The notes: a model not told the origin generated them from the letters alone. Positions 1 through 9,252 are shown, counted from the stretch's first letter. The stretch: DNA of 64,000 nucleotides from Variovorax beijingensis (GCF_003951285.1 NZ_RXFQ01000009.1:1-64000), one strand, 5' to 3'. Made by a program: numbers and translations.

Positions 1-1301
1 TTCGCGCTAGGCAGCAGCGCGCGGTATTCGCCGATGAAGCGGCCGATGGCGGCGGCGAATCGGTCGATGTCCGCATCGGTCAGCGGCAAAGACAGCACGA
101 TGAAGCCGCGCGGCGAGGCGTAGATGCCTTCGCTCAGCAGGTGGAAGAACAGCAGCTGCCGCAGCCGCCCGTCGACCATTGCCAGGTCGTCCACGCACCG
201 CACCTCCCCGCGCACGAAATGCGCGTTCATCAGCGAGCCGACGCCGGTGAACTGCATGGCCACATCCTCTTTCGCGCACAGTGCATCGAGCCGCGCGCGC
301 ATCGCCTCGCCGCGCTCGGCCAGCACGCCGGCCGCCTCGGGCGTGAACAGCTTCGTGAGGCCCGCACATCCGGCCGCCATGGTCATCACGTTGTTGTTGA
401 AGGTGCCCGAATGGGAGAGCGACCCGGTGCGCGGATCGAACTGCGCCATCACATCCGAACGCCCGCCGAAAGCGCCGAACGACATGCCGCCGCCGATGTA
501 CTTGCCGAGCGTGGTCAGGTCCGACCGGATGGCCAGCTTGTTGGCAAGGCCGTTCGGTGCGAGGCGCGAGGTCATGACCTCGTCGAAGATCAGCAGCGCG
601 CCGACCTTGGTTGCGCCATTGCGAAGTGCCTGCAGAAAGTCGAGACGCCCCGGAATGCAGCCGCTCGCCCCCTGCATCGGTTCGACGAGGATCGCGGCGA
701 TCTCCGGTCCATGCTTGGCGATCTGCTCGCTCGCAGCCTGCGCGTCGTTGTAGGGCAGCACCAGGAAGTCGAAGGGCACGGTCGTCGGCAGCGGCTTGGC
801 ACCGAAGCCGAGCACGCCGCCGTGGTAGCCGCCCGAGAACACCACGATCTTCCGCCGCCCCGAGAAGTGCAGCGCGGCCGTGAGCGCCATCAGGTTGGCC
901 TCGGTGCCCGAGTTGGTGAAGCGCAACTGCTCGATCTGCGGAAAGCGCTCGCAGATGGTCCTGGCGAGCCGTCCTTCGAGCAGGTTGTGGCCCGTGAGGT
1001 TGATGCCGCCCTGCATCGCCTCGACGACCGCATCGCGGATCTCGGGTGCCGAATGGCCGTAGACGCCGGCCGTGTACTCGGCGATGAAGTCGGCATAGCG
1101 ATGGCCATCGGCGTCCCAGAGCGCGGCGCCCTCGCCCTTGGCGATGGTGAGCGGAAATGGCGCGTAGAACAGCACCGAGCGGCTGTTGGCACCCGGCATG
1201 TAGCGCGTCTGCGCCTCGAACTGCCGCCGGCTGGCCGGGTTGGCCTCGGTGAAGCGCTGGAAGGCCTGGGCAAGGGACTGGTCGATTGCGGAATCGCTCA
1301 T
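1..1301 (-). CDS. Class III PLP-dependent aminotransferase (glutamate-1-semialdehyde aminomutase-like), 3' end cut by window
   Basis: A fold-type I, class III aminotransferase that would move an amino group using pyridoxal phosphate. The start MSDSAIDQSL begins at 1301, and 433 codons run to the window edge with no stop, so only the last residues are missing. Visible marks are NSGTEAN (about residues 129-135, cofactor phosphate contact), FDEVMTSR with its Asp near 240, and LGKYIGGG with the Schiff-base lysine at 267. Length and motifs resemble HemL-like proteins, but many such paralogues are not heme enzymes, and no heme genes are nearby. The substrate cannot be read from the sequence. It is divergent from the cytX leader, with only about 60 bp to the leader promoter. 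Confidence 0.85.
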   Translation of the reverse strand, partial: MSDSAIDQSLAQAFQRFTEANPASRRQFEAQTRYMPGANSRSVLFYAPFPLTIAKGEGAALWDADGHRYADFIAEYTAGVYGHSAPEIRDAVVEAMQGGINLTGHNLLEGRLARTICERFPQIEQLRFTNSGTEANLMALTAALHFSGRRKIVVFSGGYHGGVLGFGAKPLPTTVPFDFLVLPYNDAQAASEQIAKHGPEIAAILVEPMQGASGCIPGRLDFLQALRNGATKVGALLIFDEVMTSRLAPNGLANKLAIRSDLTTLGKYIGGGMSFGAFGGRSDVMAQFDPRTGSLSHSGTFNNNVMTMAAGCAGLTKLFTPEAAGVLAERGEAMRARLDALCAKEDVAMQFTGVGSLMNAHFVRGEVRCVDDLAMVDGRLRQLLFFHLLSEGIYASPRGFIVLSLPLTDADIDRFAAAIGRFIGEYRALLPSA

Positions 1302-1360
1302 GGAACACATCCTCGAAGTGGCGGCATGCGGATTGCCATATCCGGACCATCATCCATGGT

Positions 1361-1390
1361 TTGGAGGCTGGGCGCACAGGCTCGTACAAT
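1361..1390 (+). promoter_or_regulatory. Probable sigma-70 promoter of the TPP riboswitch leader
   Basis: TTGGAG (1361-1366) and TACAAT (1385-1390) lie 18 bp apart, just upstream of the riboswitch. They would start the cytX transcript around 1397. The assignment is by eye only. Confidence 0.5.
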
Positions 1391-1421
1391 AGTTTCCGCT
1401 TTGCGCCACGGCGTGGAGCAC

Positions 1422-1514
1422 CACCGCTAGGGGTGTCGAACCGGAATCCGTTCCGGGGCTGACTGAGAGAGTCCCTTTGAACCTGACTGAGGTAATCCTC
1501 GCGCAGGGAAGCTG
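1422..1514 (+). promoter_or_regulatory. TPP riboswitch (THI element) in the cytX leader
   Basis: The conserved thi-box segments appear in order: GGGGTG near 1430, CTGAGAGAGT near 1463, CCCTTTGAACCTGA from about 1473, and GGTAATCC...GCGCAGGGAAG ending near 1512. This aptamer binds thiamin pyrophosphate and usually shuts off thiamin genes when TPP is plentiful. The 90 bases between the aptamer and the cytX start contain no obvious T-tailed hairpin, so control may act on ribosome access. An in-frame ATG at 1477 lies inside the aptamer and is unlikely to be used. Confidence 0.93.
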
Positions 1515-1602
1515 GTCCGGCGGCCTGTCGCGTTGTCTCGCGCGATGGCCCCACCGCCGGAGCCTCGCCCACCTGCCAAACCTTTTGCACTGGAGCAACT
1601 GG

Positions 1603-2949
1603 ATGGCACACGACGACGACAACGAACCTTCTTCCGCCAACGAGGCGCTGGCGCCCCTGCCCGCGTCGCAGCGCGTGTTCGGCTGGCACGACCACGCATC
1701 GCTCTGGTTCAGCCTGGGTGTCGGGCTGCTGGTGATGCAGATCGGTGCCTACCTGGTGCCGGCGGTGGGCACGCGCGACGCGGCCATCGCGATCGTGCTG
1801 GGCTCGCTGCTGGGTGCGGGCCTCCTGGCCTGGACCGCGCGGCTCGGCTGCGAGAGCGGCCTGGCGAGCGCCGGGCTGATGCACGCCACCTACGGCAGCG
1901 CGTTCGCGCGGCTGCCGGTGCTGCTCAACATCGTGCAGCTGGTGGGCTGGACCACCTTCGAGCTCGTCATCATGCGCGAGGGCACGCAGGCCATCGGCCA
2001 GCAGGCCTTCGGCCTGGCACTCGGCGGGCCGTTGGGCGGCGCCCTCACCACGCTGCTCTGGGGCGCGGTGCTGCTGGCGCTTTTGGCGGGCTCCATGGTG
2101 AAGCTGGTGCGGCGCTTCGTGAGCCGCTTCGGCCTGCCGCTGGTGGTGCTTTCGTTGCTCTGGCTGACATGGCAGTTCGCGACCCGCCTGCAAGCCAAGG
2201 GACTCGACGCCTTCTGGGCGCGCCCCGGTGACGGCGGCATGGGCATGTTCGGCGCGCTCGACCTGGTGATTGCCATGCCGGTCTCGTGGCTGCCGCTGGT
2301 GGCCGACTACGCGCGCCATGGCAAGCGCAGCGCGGGCGGCCTCGGCAGCGCCTTCAGCGGCACCTGGATCGGCTATGCGCTGGCCAACGTCTGGTGCTAT
2401 GCGCTCGGCGTGATGGTGGTGAGCGTGGCGGAACCGGGCACCGGCCTGGTCACCGCCCTGCTGCTCGCCCAAGGCGGCCTGGTGGCGCTGGGCCTGATCC
2501 TGATCGACGAGCTCGACAACGCGTACGGCGATGTGTATTCGGGCTCGGTGTCCACCCACAGCCTGCTGCCGCGCTGGAGCGTGCGGCGCTGGGGCCTCCT
2601 GCTCGCGGCGCTGTGCACGGCGCTCGCGCTGGTGCTGCCGATGCACACGCTCGAGCCGTTCCTGCTGATGCTGAGTTCGGTGTTCGTGCCGCTCTACGGC
2701 GTGATCCTGGGGCGGCTGGGCACGGGCCGGGCGGTTTCGTCGGTGGGCCCGCGCCGGGTCGACCTGGGCGCGGCGCTGATCTGGATTGCGGGCATCGCGG
2801 CCTACCATGCGCTCGCCAAGTGGGCGCCGCAGTTCGGCTCGGCACTGCCGACCCTGGCCGCGACCTTCCTGCTGGCCTGGGCCAGCCGGCCCAAGGCTAC
2901 GCCGACGACGGCAGGCGGTGCGTCGGCACTGGCGCAAAGCCGTGGTTGA
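1603..2949 (+). CDS. cytX: Putative hydroxymethylpyrimidine transporter CytX (NCS1 family)
   Basis: A polytopic inner-membrane permease of the nucleobase:cation symporter-1 family, 448 residues with about twelve hydrophobic segments. CytX proteins are inferred to import the thiamin pyrimidine precursor HMP, and the TPP riboswitch directly upstream supports that role here. I chose the start MAHDDDNEPS because GGAG sits 7 bp before it; a longer frame reaches back into the aptamer. The 3' end overlaps that of convergent thiD by about 53 bp. Imported HMP would be phosphorylated by ThiD, so the two genes are functionally linked despite facing each other. Confidence 0.85.
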   Translation: MAHDDDNEPSSANEALAPLPASQRVFGWHDHASLWFSLGVGLLVMQIGAYLVPAVGTRDAAIAIVLGSLLGAGLLAWTARLGCESGLASAGLMHATYGSAFARLPVLLNIVQLVGWTTFELVIMREGTQAIGQQAFGLALGGPLGGALTTLLWGAVLLALLAGSMVKLVRRFVSRFGLPLVVLSLLWLTWQFATRLQAKGLDAFWARPGDGGMGMFGALDLVIAMPVSWLPLVADYARHGKRSAGGLGSAFSGTWIGYALANVWCYALGVMVVSVAEPGTGLVTALLLAQGGLVALGLILIDELDNAYGDVYSGSVSTHSLLPRWSVRRWGLLLAALCTALALVLPMHTLEPFLLMLSSVFVPLYGVILGRLGTGRAVSSVGPRRVDLGAALIWIAGIAAYHALAKWAPQFGSALPTLAATFLLAWASRPKATPTTAGGASALAQSRG

Positions 2950-3760
2950 GCGGACCGTGTCCCCCGCCGGTCTTCACGTGCGCACCGGCGGCCATCGCGC
3001 CGAGGATGTAGGCACGCGCGCGCTCGACGGCCTCGGGCAACGCGAGCCCCAGCGCCAGGTGCGCAGCAATGGCGGACGACAGCGTGCAGCCCGTGCCATG
3101 CAGGTTGCGGCTCGCAATGCGCTGCGAGGCCAGCCGCTTGCGAGTGCCGCCCGCCTGCAGCAGCACGTCGACCACCTCATCGCCCGGCAAGTGCCCGCCC
3201 TTGAGCAGCACGGCCTGCGCGCCGAGCGCCAGCAACTCGTTGGCCGCATCGTCGAGCGCATCGATGCCGTCGATCGCATGGCCGATGAGCAGGGCCGCTT
3301 CGTCGAGATTGGGCGTCACCACCACGGCGCGCGGGAACAGCTCACGCACCAGCACCTGCACGGTTTCGGCTGCTATGAGCCGGTCGCCGCTGGTGGCGAC
3401 CATCACCGGGTCGAGCACCACGTTGGGCAGCCGGTAGTGATCGATGGCCCAGGCCACCACCTCGACCACCTCGGGCGCATGCAGCATGCCGAGCTTGACC
3501 GCGTCCACGCCGATGTCCTCGACCACCGCCTGGATCTGCGCCTTGAGAAAGGCCGGTGGCACGCCATGGATGCCCGACACGCCGAGCGTGTTCTGTGCGG
3601 TAAGCGCCGTGATGGCCGTCATGCCATAGCAGCCGAGCGCCGCGAAGGTCTTCAGGTCGGCCTGGATGCCGGCACCGCCGCCGCTGTCGGAGCCGGCGAT
3701 CGAGAGCACGCGTGCGTAGCGCAGGGGCGCTTGGGGCGCATCGGAAAGTGCTTGGGTCAT
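2897..3760 (-). CDS. thiD: Hydroxymethylpyrimidine/phosphomethylpyrimidine kinase
   Basis: A ribokinase-family enzyme that phosphorylates HMP and then HMP-P to HMP-PP, the pyrimidine half of thiamin. At 287 residues it has the usual length. The glycine-rich substrate loop GSDSGGGAGIQAD is at residues 23-35, and the C-terminal anion hole HGTGCTLSSA is present. The start MTQALSDAPQ is the last sensible one; in-frame codons further upstream would run into thiO. Only 35 bp separate its start from the thiO start, so the two share a very short divergent promoter zone. No second riboswitch is visible there. Confidence 0.95.
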   Translation of the reverse strand: MTQALSDAPQAPLRYARVLSIAGSDSGGGAGIQADLKTFAALGCYGMTAITALTAQNTLGVSGIHGVPPAFLKAQIQAVVEDIGVDAVKLGMLHAPEVVEVVAWAIDHYRLPNVVLDPVMVATSGDRLIAAETVQVLVRELFPRAVVVTPNLDEAALLIGHAIDGIDALDDAANELLALGAQAVLLKGGHLPGDEVVDVLLQAGGTRKRLASQRIASRNLHGTGCTLSSAIAAHLALGLALPEAVERARAYILGAMAAGAHVKTGGGHGPLNHGFAPVPTHRLPSSA

Positions 3761-3795
3761 GCGGAAAATTATCGGCGACATGGAGGGCTCCGGCC

Positions 3796-4899
3796 GTGAA
3801 CGCACCAACGAAGCTGTCGTTTCGATCCGCCGCCATCCTCGGCGCGGGCCTCATGGGCCGGCTGCTCGCTGTCACGCTGGCGCGGGCCGGCTGCAAGGTC
3901 GAGCTGTTCGAGGCGGGCAGCCCCGAGGCCGAAGGCGCCGCCGCGCGCGTGGCGGCCGCCATGCTCGCGCCGCTGGCCGAATCGGCCGTGGCGCCGGTGC
4001 CGCTCGTGCGCATGGGGCAGTACGCACTGGGCCGCTGGCCCGAGCTGCTGGCACCGCTGGCGCAGCCCGTGTTCTTCCAGCGCGAAGGCACGCTGGTGCT
4101 GTGGCACCGTCAGGACGCCGCCGAGGCCGCGCGGCTCGCGCGCGTGCTGGCGCGCACCGGCACGCAGGTGCCCGAGCTCGCGCCGATGCGCACGCTCGAC
4201 GGCGCCGGCATTGCCATGCTCGAGCCTTCGCTCGGCCAGCGCTTCGCACAGGGCTTGTTCCTTCCGGGTGAAGGCCAGCTCGACAACCGCGCACTGCTCG
4301 CTTCGCTGCTTGCCACGCTGCAAGCCGGCCCCGGCGTGAAGCTGCATTGGCAGTCGCCACGCACGCCTGGCGATTTTTCTCCGGGCATGCCAGGCCAGCC
4401 CGACTGGGTGATCGACTGCCGCGGCCTCGGCGCCAAGCCGCAGTGGAACGCGCTGCGCGGGGTGCGCGGCGAAGTCATCCGCGTGCATGCGCCCGAGGTG
4501 GCGCTGCAGCGGCCCACGCGGCTGGTGCATCCGCGCTATCCGCTCTACATCGCACCCAAGCCCGGCAGCGTGTTCGTGATCGGCGCGACCGAGATCGAAT
4601 CGGACGACATGTCGCCCGCCAGCGTGCGCTCCACGCTCGAGCTGCTGAGCGCGGCCTACGCCGTGCACAGCGGCTTCGCCGAAGCCCGCATCCTCGAGAT
4701 CGCGACCCAATGCCGCCCCACGCTGCCCGACAACCTGCCCGCCATCCGGCGGCCGCAGCCGCGCGTGCTGCAGATCAACGGCCTGTACCGCCACGGTTTC
4801 ATGATCGCGCCCGCCGTGCTCGACGCCGCCATGGAGCTGCTCGAGCACGGCCGCTCTGCGCTCGCGCAGAAGCTCGGCCTGGAGACATCCGAAGCATGA
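3796..4899 (+). CDS. thiO: FAD-dependent glycine oxidase ThiO
   Basis: A DAO-family flavoenzyme that oxidises glycine to the imine (dehydroglycine) used by thiazole synthase in aerobes. The dinucleotide-binding motif GAGLMG is at residues 16-21 with an acidic residue closing the fold near 38. GTG is preferred as the start because GGAGGG lies 8 bp upstream; the frame stays open further upstream but enters thiD. It is the first gene of a tight run thiO-thiS-thiG-thiE. Its stop overlaps the thiS start (ATGA). Use of ThiO rather than the radical enzyme ThiH suggests an oxygen-respiring organism. Confidence 0.9.
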   Translation: MNAPTKLSFRSAAILGAGLMGRLLAVTLARAGCKVELFEAGSPEAEGAAARVAAAMLAPLAESAVAPVPLVRMGQYALGRWPELLAPLAQPVFFQREGTLVLWHRQDAAEAARLARVLARTGTQVPELAPMRTLDGAGIAMLEPSLGQRFAQGLFLPGEGQLDNRALLASLLATLQAGPGVKLHWQSPRTPGDFSPGMPGQPDWVIDCRGLGAKPQWNALRGVRGEVIRVHAPEVALQRPTRLVHPRYPLYIAPKPGSVFVIGATEIESDDMSPASVRSTLELLSAAYAVHSGFAEARILEIATQCRPTLPDNLPAIRRPQPRVLQINGLYRHGFMIAPAVLDAAMELLEHGRSALAQKLGLETSEA

Positions 4900-5099
4900 C
4901 GATGAATGTCCTGATCAACGACAAGCCTTACACGCTGCCGGACGGCGCCACCGTAGTCGACGCGCTGGCCGCACTGGACGCCGTGCCGCCGTTCGCGGTG
5001 GCCGTGAACCGCGAGTTCGTGCCACGCTCGGCCCATGCGGCGCGCGCGCTGCAGCCCGAAGACCGCATCGAAGTGATCCGCCCCGTGACCGGCGGCTGA
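4896..5099 (+). CDS. thiS: Sulfur carrier protein ThiS
   Basis: A 67-residue ubiquitin-fold sulfur carrier ending in the required Gly-Gly. The C-terminus is adenylated and turned into a thiocarboxylate that donates sulfur to the thiazole ring. The sequence starts [10 protein letters not shown] and ends RPVTGG. The start overlaps the thiO stop by ATGA, and thiG follows after a short gap. No thiF lies in the run, so the activating enzyme (ThiF or MoeB) must be encoded elsewhere. Confidence 0.95.
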   Translation: MTMNVLINDKPYTLPDGATVVDALAALDAVPPFAVAVNREFVPRSAHAARALQPEDRIEVIRPVTGG

Positions 5100-5133
5100 A
5101 CAGGTACCCACAGAGATGGAGACAACACGCACC

Positions 5134-5955
5134 ATGACGACCGCATCTGCAATCCCCGACAACGATCCCCTGGTTCTCTACGGCCAGACCTTCCAGAGCC
5201 GCCTGCTGCTGGGCACCGCGCGCTATCCCTCGCCGGACCTGCTCGAAGCGGCGGTGAAGCGCGCCAAACCCGCCATGCTGACGGCCTCGCTGCGCCGCCA
5301 GTCTGCAAGCCCCGGCGCGAGCGACAGCGGCAACGGGTTCTGGGAGCTGCTGCGCCGGCTCGCGGTGCCGGTGCTGCCCAACACCGCCGGCTGCCACAGC
5401 GTGCAGGAAGTGATCGCCACCGCGCAGATGGCGCGCGAGCTCTTCGACACGCCGTGGATCAAGCTCGAACTCATCGGCGACGACTACACGCTGCAGCCCG
5501 ACACGCTGAACCTCGTCGATGCCGCATCGCAGCTGATCCGCGACGGCTTCCAGGTGCTGCCCTACTGCACCGAGGACCTCGTGCTGTGCCAGCGGCTGGT
5601 CGACGTCGGCTGCCAGGCCGTGATGCCCTGGGCGGCGCCCATCGGCACGGGCCGCGGGCCGGTCAATCCCTATGCGCTGCAGCTGCTGCGCGAGCGGCTG
5701 AGCGTGCCGATGCTGGTCGATGCGGGACTGGGACTGCCCTCGCATGCCTGCCAGGTGATGGAATGGGGCTACGACGGCGTGCTGCTCAACACCGCCGTGG
5801 CGCTGGCGCAAGACCCGGTGTCGATGGCCGGCGCCTTTGCCGACGCCGTGCAGGCCGGCCGCGCCGCCCACCGCGCCGGTGCCATGGCCGCGCAAGACTC
5901 CGCACAGCCCAGCACGCCGGTGCTCGGCACGCCCTTCTGGCATCACGCAACATGA
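5134..5955 (+). CDS. thiG: Thiazole synthase
   Basis: A TIM-barrel enzyme that joins 1-deoxy-xylulose 5-phosphate, dehydroglycine and ThiS-bound sulfur into the thiazole phosphate moiety. The Schiff-base lysine is in [11 protein letters not shown] (residue 110 from this start), and the phosphate-binding loops [11 protein letters not shown] and GVLLNTAVA are intact. I prefer the ATG at 5134 over one 18 bp upstream because GGAG at 5118-5121 is well spaced for it. The C-terminus is followed by thiE with an ATGA overlap. Confidence 0.94.
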   Translation: MTTASAIPDNDPLVLYGQTFQSRLLLGTARYPSPDLLEAAVKRAKPAMLTASLRRQSASPGASDSGNGFWELLRRLAVPVLPNTAGCHSVQEVIATAQMARELFDTPWIKLELIGDDYTLQPDTLNLVDAASQLIRDGFQVLPYCTEDLVLCQRLVDVGCQAVMPWAAPIGTGRGPVNPYALQLLRERLSVPMLVDAGLGLPSHACQVMEWGYDGVLLNTAVALAQDPVSMAGAFADAVQAGRAAHRAGAMAAQDSAQPSTPVLGTPFWHHAT

Positions 5956-6884
5956 ACACTTCGATCGACGCCCGCGCCATCTCGCAGGCGATCGTCGCTG
6001 CGCACGGGCTGCGCTTCGGCACCAACACGCCCGCGGCCATTTCGGCGGGCCGCTTTTCCTCGGACGAGCCCGTGTACCGCGGCGCGAAGCAGGCCTGCAC
6101 GGCACTCGGCTTCATCGAGATCGATGCCGAATGCCTGGCGCGGGCCTGGCGGGCACAGACCGTGCGCACCGGCGCGTTCGATGCCAACCAGTGGCCCGAG
6201 ACACCCGCCGATTTCGGCATGCGCGCGTTCCCGCCCACCGAACGCGCCGACGCCTTTGCGCCCTGCCCCCAACGGCTCGGTCTCTACGCCGTGCTGCCCG
6301 ATGCGCAATGGGTCGGCCGCATGGCGCGCGCCGGCGTTCCCACGGTGCAGCTGCGCTTCAAGTCGGACGACGCGGCAGCCACCGAGCGCGAGGTGCATGC
6401 GGCCGTCGACGCGGTGCGCGGCACGGCCGCGCTGCTCTTCATCAACGACCATTGGCAGGTGGCCATCGCCGCGGGTGCCTACGGCGTGCACCTGGGCCAG
6501 GAAGACCTCGACGCGCTCGCGCCCGCGCAGGTGCAGCAGATCCGCGATGCGGGCCTGCGGCTCGGCGTCAGCACCCACGGCTATGCCGAGATGGTGCGCG
6601 CCGATGCAGTGAGCCCGAGCTACATCGCGATGGGTGCGGTGTATCCGACCACCCTCAAGAAGATGGCCACGGCCCCGCAGGGCGTGGCGCGGCTTGCGGC
6701 CTATGCGCGCCTGCTGCGCGGCTACTCGCAAGTGGGCATCGGCGGCATCGATGCCGTGCGCCTGCCCGAGGTGCGGGCCACGGGCGTCGGCTCCGTGGCC
6801 GTGGTGCGAGCGCTTGTCGCTGCTGAAGATCCCGAGGCCGCGGCCGCGCAATGGATGGCGGCCATGGGCGCCGCCTCCGCATGA
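5952..6884 (+). CDS. thiE: Thiamine-phosphate synthase with about 105-residue N-terminal extension
   Basis: Couples HMP-PP with thiazole phosphate to give thiamin phosphate. The ThiE barrel occupies roughly residues 108-310, with FINDHW (163-168), GVHLGQED (about 178-185), [16 protein letters not shown] and the final phosphate loop GIGGI. Classic ThiE is about 210 residues; here some 105 extra residues precede the barrel. The start overlaps the thiG stop (ATGA), so the extension is translated as part of the operon. I do not recognise the extension as a catalytic domain, and no ThiD- or ThiM-like motif is visible in it. Confidence 0.9.
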   Translation: MNTSIDARAISQAIVAAHGLRFGTNTPAAISAGRFSSDEPVYRGAKQACTALGFIEIDAECLARAWRAQTVRTGAFDANQWPETPADFGMRAFPPTERADAFAPCPQRLGLYAVLPDAQWVGRMARAGVPTVQLRFKSDDAAATEREVHAAVDAVRGTAALLFINDHWQVAIAAGAYGVHLGQEDLDALAPAQVQQIRDAGLRLGVSTHGYAEMVRADAVSPSYIAMGAVYPTTLKKMATAPQGVARLAAYARLLRGYSQVGIGGIDAVRLPEVRATGVGSVAVVRALVAAEDPEAAAAQWMAAMGAASA

Positions 6885-9064
6885 ACGAACAAATGACTAA
6901 AAAGCAAATCCGATCCTGGCCGCTGTCGCCGGTCTCTCGTGCGGTGGCCACCGCCTTTCTTCTGGCGGCCGGCGGCGCGCAGGCCCAGCAGCCAACCGAT
7001 CTGCCCGCTATCACGGTGAACGAAAGCAGCGCAGCCCCGCAAGCCGACGTGAGCGGCTTCGGCGACGTGCCGCTGCGCGAACTGCCGCTCTCGGCCACGG
7101 TGATCGACAGCATGCAGCTGCGCACGAGCGGTGCGCGCCGCCTCGCCGACCTCACGCAGTTCGATTCCTCGGTGACCGACGCCTACAACTCGGCCGGCTA
7201 CTGGGACTACCTCACGGTGCGCGGCTTCGTGCTGGACAACCGCTTCAACTACCGGCGCGAGGGCCTGCCGATCAGTGCAGAAACATCGATCCCGCTCGAC
7301 AACAAGGAGCGCATCGAGATCCTGCGCGGCACCAGCGGCATCCAGGCCGGCACCAGCGCGCCGGGCGGCCTGGTCAACTATGTGGTCAAGCGGCCCACCG
7401 AGCAGGACCTGCGCACGCTGCGCATCGAAACCACCAGCCGCGGCAGCGTGCTCGGCGCACTCGACCTGGGCGGGCGCTTCGGCGCGAACCGCGAGTTCGG
7501 CTACCGGCTCAACATCGCAAGCGAAAACCTCAAGCCGCTCGTGCACGACCTCGACGGCAACCGCAACATGTTCTCGCTGGCGGGCGACTGGCGCATCACG
7601 CGCGATTCAGTGCTCGAGTTCGAAATCGAGCGCAGCCACAAGACGCAGCCGAGCCAGAACGGCTTCAGCCTGCTGGGCAGCACGCTGCCCGCGCCGGTCG
7701 ATCCCAGGATCAACCTGAACAACCAGCCGTGGTCGCAGCCTTCGGAATTCAACGCGCTCACCGGCAGCGTGCGCTTCAGCCAGGCGCTCGATGCTGACTG
7801 GCGCTGGAGCGCGCAGATCGGCCAGCAAAGGCTCAAGACCGATGACCGCCTGGCCTACGCCTTCGGCTTCGATTGCCATCCCGAAAGCAACTTCTCTTAC
7901 TGCGATCGCTACGGCCCCGACGGCACCTTCGACTTCTACGACTTCCGCAGCGAGAACGAGCGGCGCACGCAAACCGCCGGCAGCCTCGGCCTCAAGGGCA
8001 ACGTGATGACCGGCAGCGTGAGGCATGAATTGGGCTTCGGCCTGCTCGCGAGCCGCGTGCGCAACCGCTTCCAGGACCAGGCCTACAACTACGTCGGCAC
8101 CGGCAACGTGTGGGCCACGGCCATCGTACCGCCCGACCCCACGCTGACCGACGCCAACACCAACCGCGACGAGCGTTCCACCGAGCTCTCGGTGCAGGAC
8201 GCGATCCGCTGGAACAGCCGCTTCACCACCTGGCTGGGCGTGCGCCACACGCGGCTGGACCGCGACAGCATCCGCACCGACGGCACGCGTCCCACCGGCT
8301 ACAAGGACGGCATCACCACGCCATGGATGGCCGCCAGCTTCGCCATCCAGCCGGGCCTCCTGGCCTACGCGAGCTGGGGCAAGGGCGTCGAGTCGCAGGT
8401 GGTGCCGAACAAGAGCTCGCAATACACCAATGCCGGCGAGGCGCTGCCCGCGCTGACCTCGCGCCAGTGGGAGCTGGGCCTCAAGGGCGGCAGCGACGTC
8501 TTCGCCTGGCAACTCGCGTGGTTCGACATCAAGCGCCCGATGACGAATCTCGATGCCTGCAACCGCCTCGGCACCACGCCCTGCGACGGGCGTTACGACG
8601 GCAGCGCCGTGCACCGCGGGCTCGAAGCGGGCGCGCAGTGGAACACGGGGCCCTGGCGCCTTGCGGGCAGCCTGACATTGATCGACGCCAAGCGCCGCGG
8701 AAGCACCGCCGAGCCCGCCACCAACGGCCAGTCGCCCACCAACGTGCCCAAGCAGGTATTGCGCGCACAGGCCGGCTACCGCGTGGCTTCGGTGCCGGGC
8801 CTCGAGCTGCTCGGACAGCTCTCGCATGAAGGCCGCCGCAACGTGCTGCCCGATGGTTCGATCGCCCTGCCCTCGTGGACGCGCGTCGACGCGGTGCTGC
8901 GCTACGACACCCGGCTGCGCGGCGTGAACACGAGCTGGAGCATCGCCATCGACAACCTGTTCGACCGGCGCTACTGGAAGGAATCGCCTTACCAATTCGG
9001 CCACGTCTATCTCTTTCCAGGTGCGCCGCGCACGTTGCGCCTGGGCTTGAGCGTGTCGCTCTGA
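6881..9064 (+). CDS. TonB-dependent outer membrane receptor, last gene of the thiamin operon
   Basis: A 727-residue outer-membrane receptor of the ferrisiderophore type. A signal peptide ends near AQA|QQ (residue 35). A plug domain follows (RRLADLTQFD, YLTVRGF, ERIEILRGTSGI, PGGLVNYVVKRPT) and then a beta-barrel closing with RTLRLGLSVSL. The ATG overlaps the thiE stop (ATGA), so it should be co-translated with the thiamin genes. Siderophore uptake is the default family call. The position suggests uptake of thiamin or a precursor instead, which is inference. The tRNA-Asn promoter follows about 50 bp downstream. Confidence 0.88.
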   Translation: MNEQMTKKQIRSWPLSPVSRAVATAFLLAAGGAQAQQPTDLPAITVNESSAAPQADVSGFGDVPLRELPLSATVIDSMQLRTSGARRLADLTQFDSSVTDAYNSAGYWDYLTVRGFVLDNRFNYRREGLPISAETSIPLDNKERIEILRGTSGIQAGTSAPGGLVNYVVKRPTEQDLRTLRIETTSRGSVLGALDLGGRFGANREFGYRLNIASENLKPLVHDLDGNRNMFSLAGDWRITRDSVLEFEIERSHKTQPSQNGFSLLGSTLPAPVDPRINLNNQPWSQPSEFNALTGSVRFSQALDADWRWSAQIGQQRLKTDDRLAYAFGFDCHPESNFSYCDRYGPDGTFDFYDFRSENERRTQTAGSLGLKGNVMTGSVRHELGFGLLASRVRNRFQDQAYNYVGTGNVWATAIVPPDPTLTDANTNRDERSTELSVQDAIRWNSRFTTWLGVRHTRLDRDSIRTDGTRPTGYKDGITTPWMAASFAIQPGLLAYASWGKGVESQVVPNKSSQYTNAGEALPALTSRQWELGLKGGSDVFAWQLAWFDIKRPMTNLDACNRLGTTPCDGRYDGSAVHRGLEAGAQWNTGPWRLAGSLTLIDAKRRGSTAEPATNGQSPTNVPKQVLRAQAGYRVASVPGLELLGQLSHEGRRNVLPDGSIALPSWTRVDAVLRYDTRLRGVNTSWSIAIDNLFDRRYWKESPYQFGHVYLFPGAPRTLRLGLSVSL

Positions 9065-9114
9065 GCGCGGGCCCGAATTTTTTTCAGAAATTTATTGCGG
9101 CCACATTGGTGTGC

Positions 9115-9143
9115 TCGAAAGGCCCAAAAAATCACGCTATAAT
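9115..9143 (+). promoter_or_regulatory. Promoter of tRNA-Asn
   Basis: A consensus TATAAT at 9138-9143 lies 11 bp before the mature tRNA. TCGAAA (9115-9120) is a 4/6 match to the -35 box at 17 bp spacing. Confidence 0.7.
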
Positions 9144-9154
9144 CTGAGGCTTGT

Positions 9155-9230
9155 TCCTCGATAGCTCAGTCGGTAGAGCGCCGGACTGTTAATCCGTAGG
9201 TCCCTGGTTCGAGCCCAGGTCGAGGAGCCA
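9155..9230 (+). tRNA. tRNA-Asn (anticodon GTT), CCA encoded
   Basis: A 76-nt cloverleaf. The acceptor arms TCCTCGA and TCGAGGA pair fully, the D-loop is AGCTCAGTCGGTAGAGC, the anticodon loop is CTGTTAA with GTT, the T-arm contains GGTTCGAGCCC, and the 3' end is GCCA. The gene stands alone with its own promoter and terminator. The sequence downstream is gene-poor and partly degraded, as is common where elements have inserted beside tRNA genes. Confidence 0.97.
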
Positions 9231-9252
9231 CTACAAGCCGCAAGGCCTCTGG

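Noticed and set aside
1477..1602. N-terminal extension of CytX from an upstream ATG
   Set aside because: It would start inside the TPP aptamer; the ATG at 1603 has a well-spaced GGAG.
7..2937. 976-codon open frame on the minus strand
   Set aside because: It is a GC-driven antisense and off-frame reading across the aminotransferase, the riboswitch and cytX; its Arg/Gln/His-rich product has no domain.
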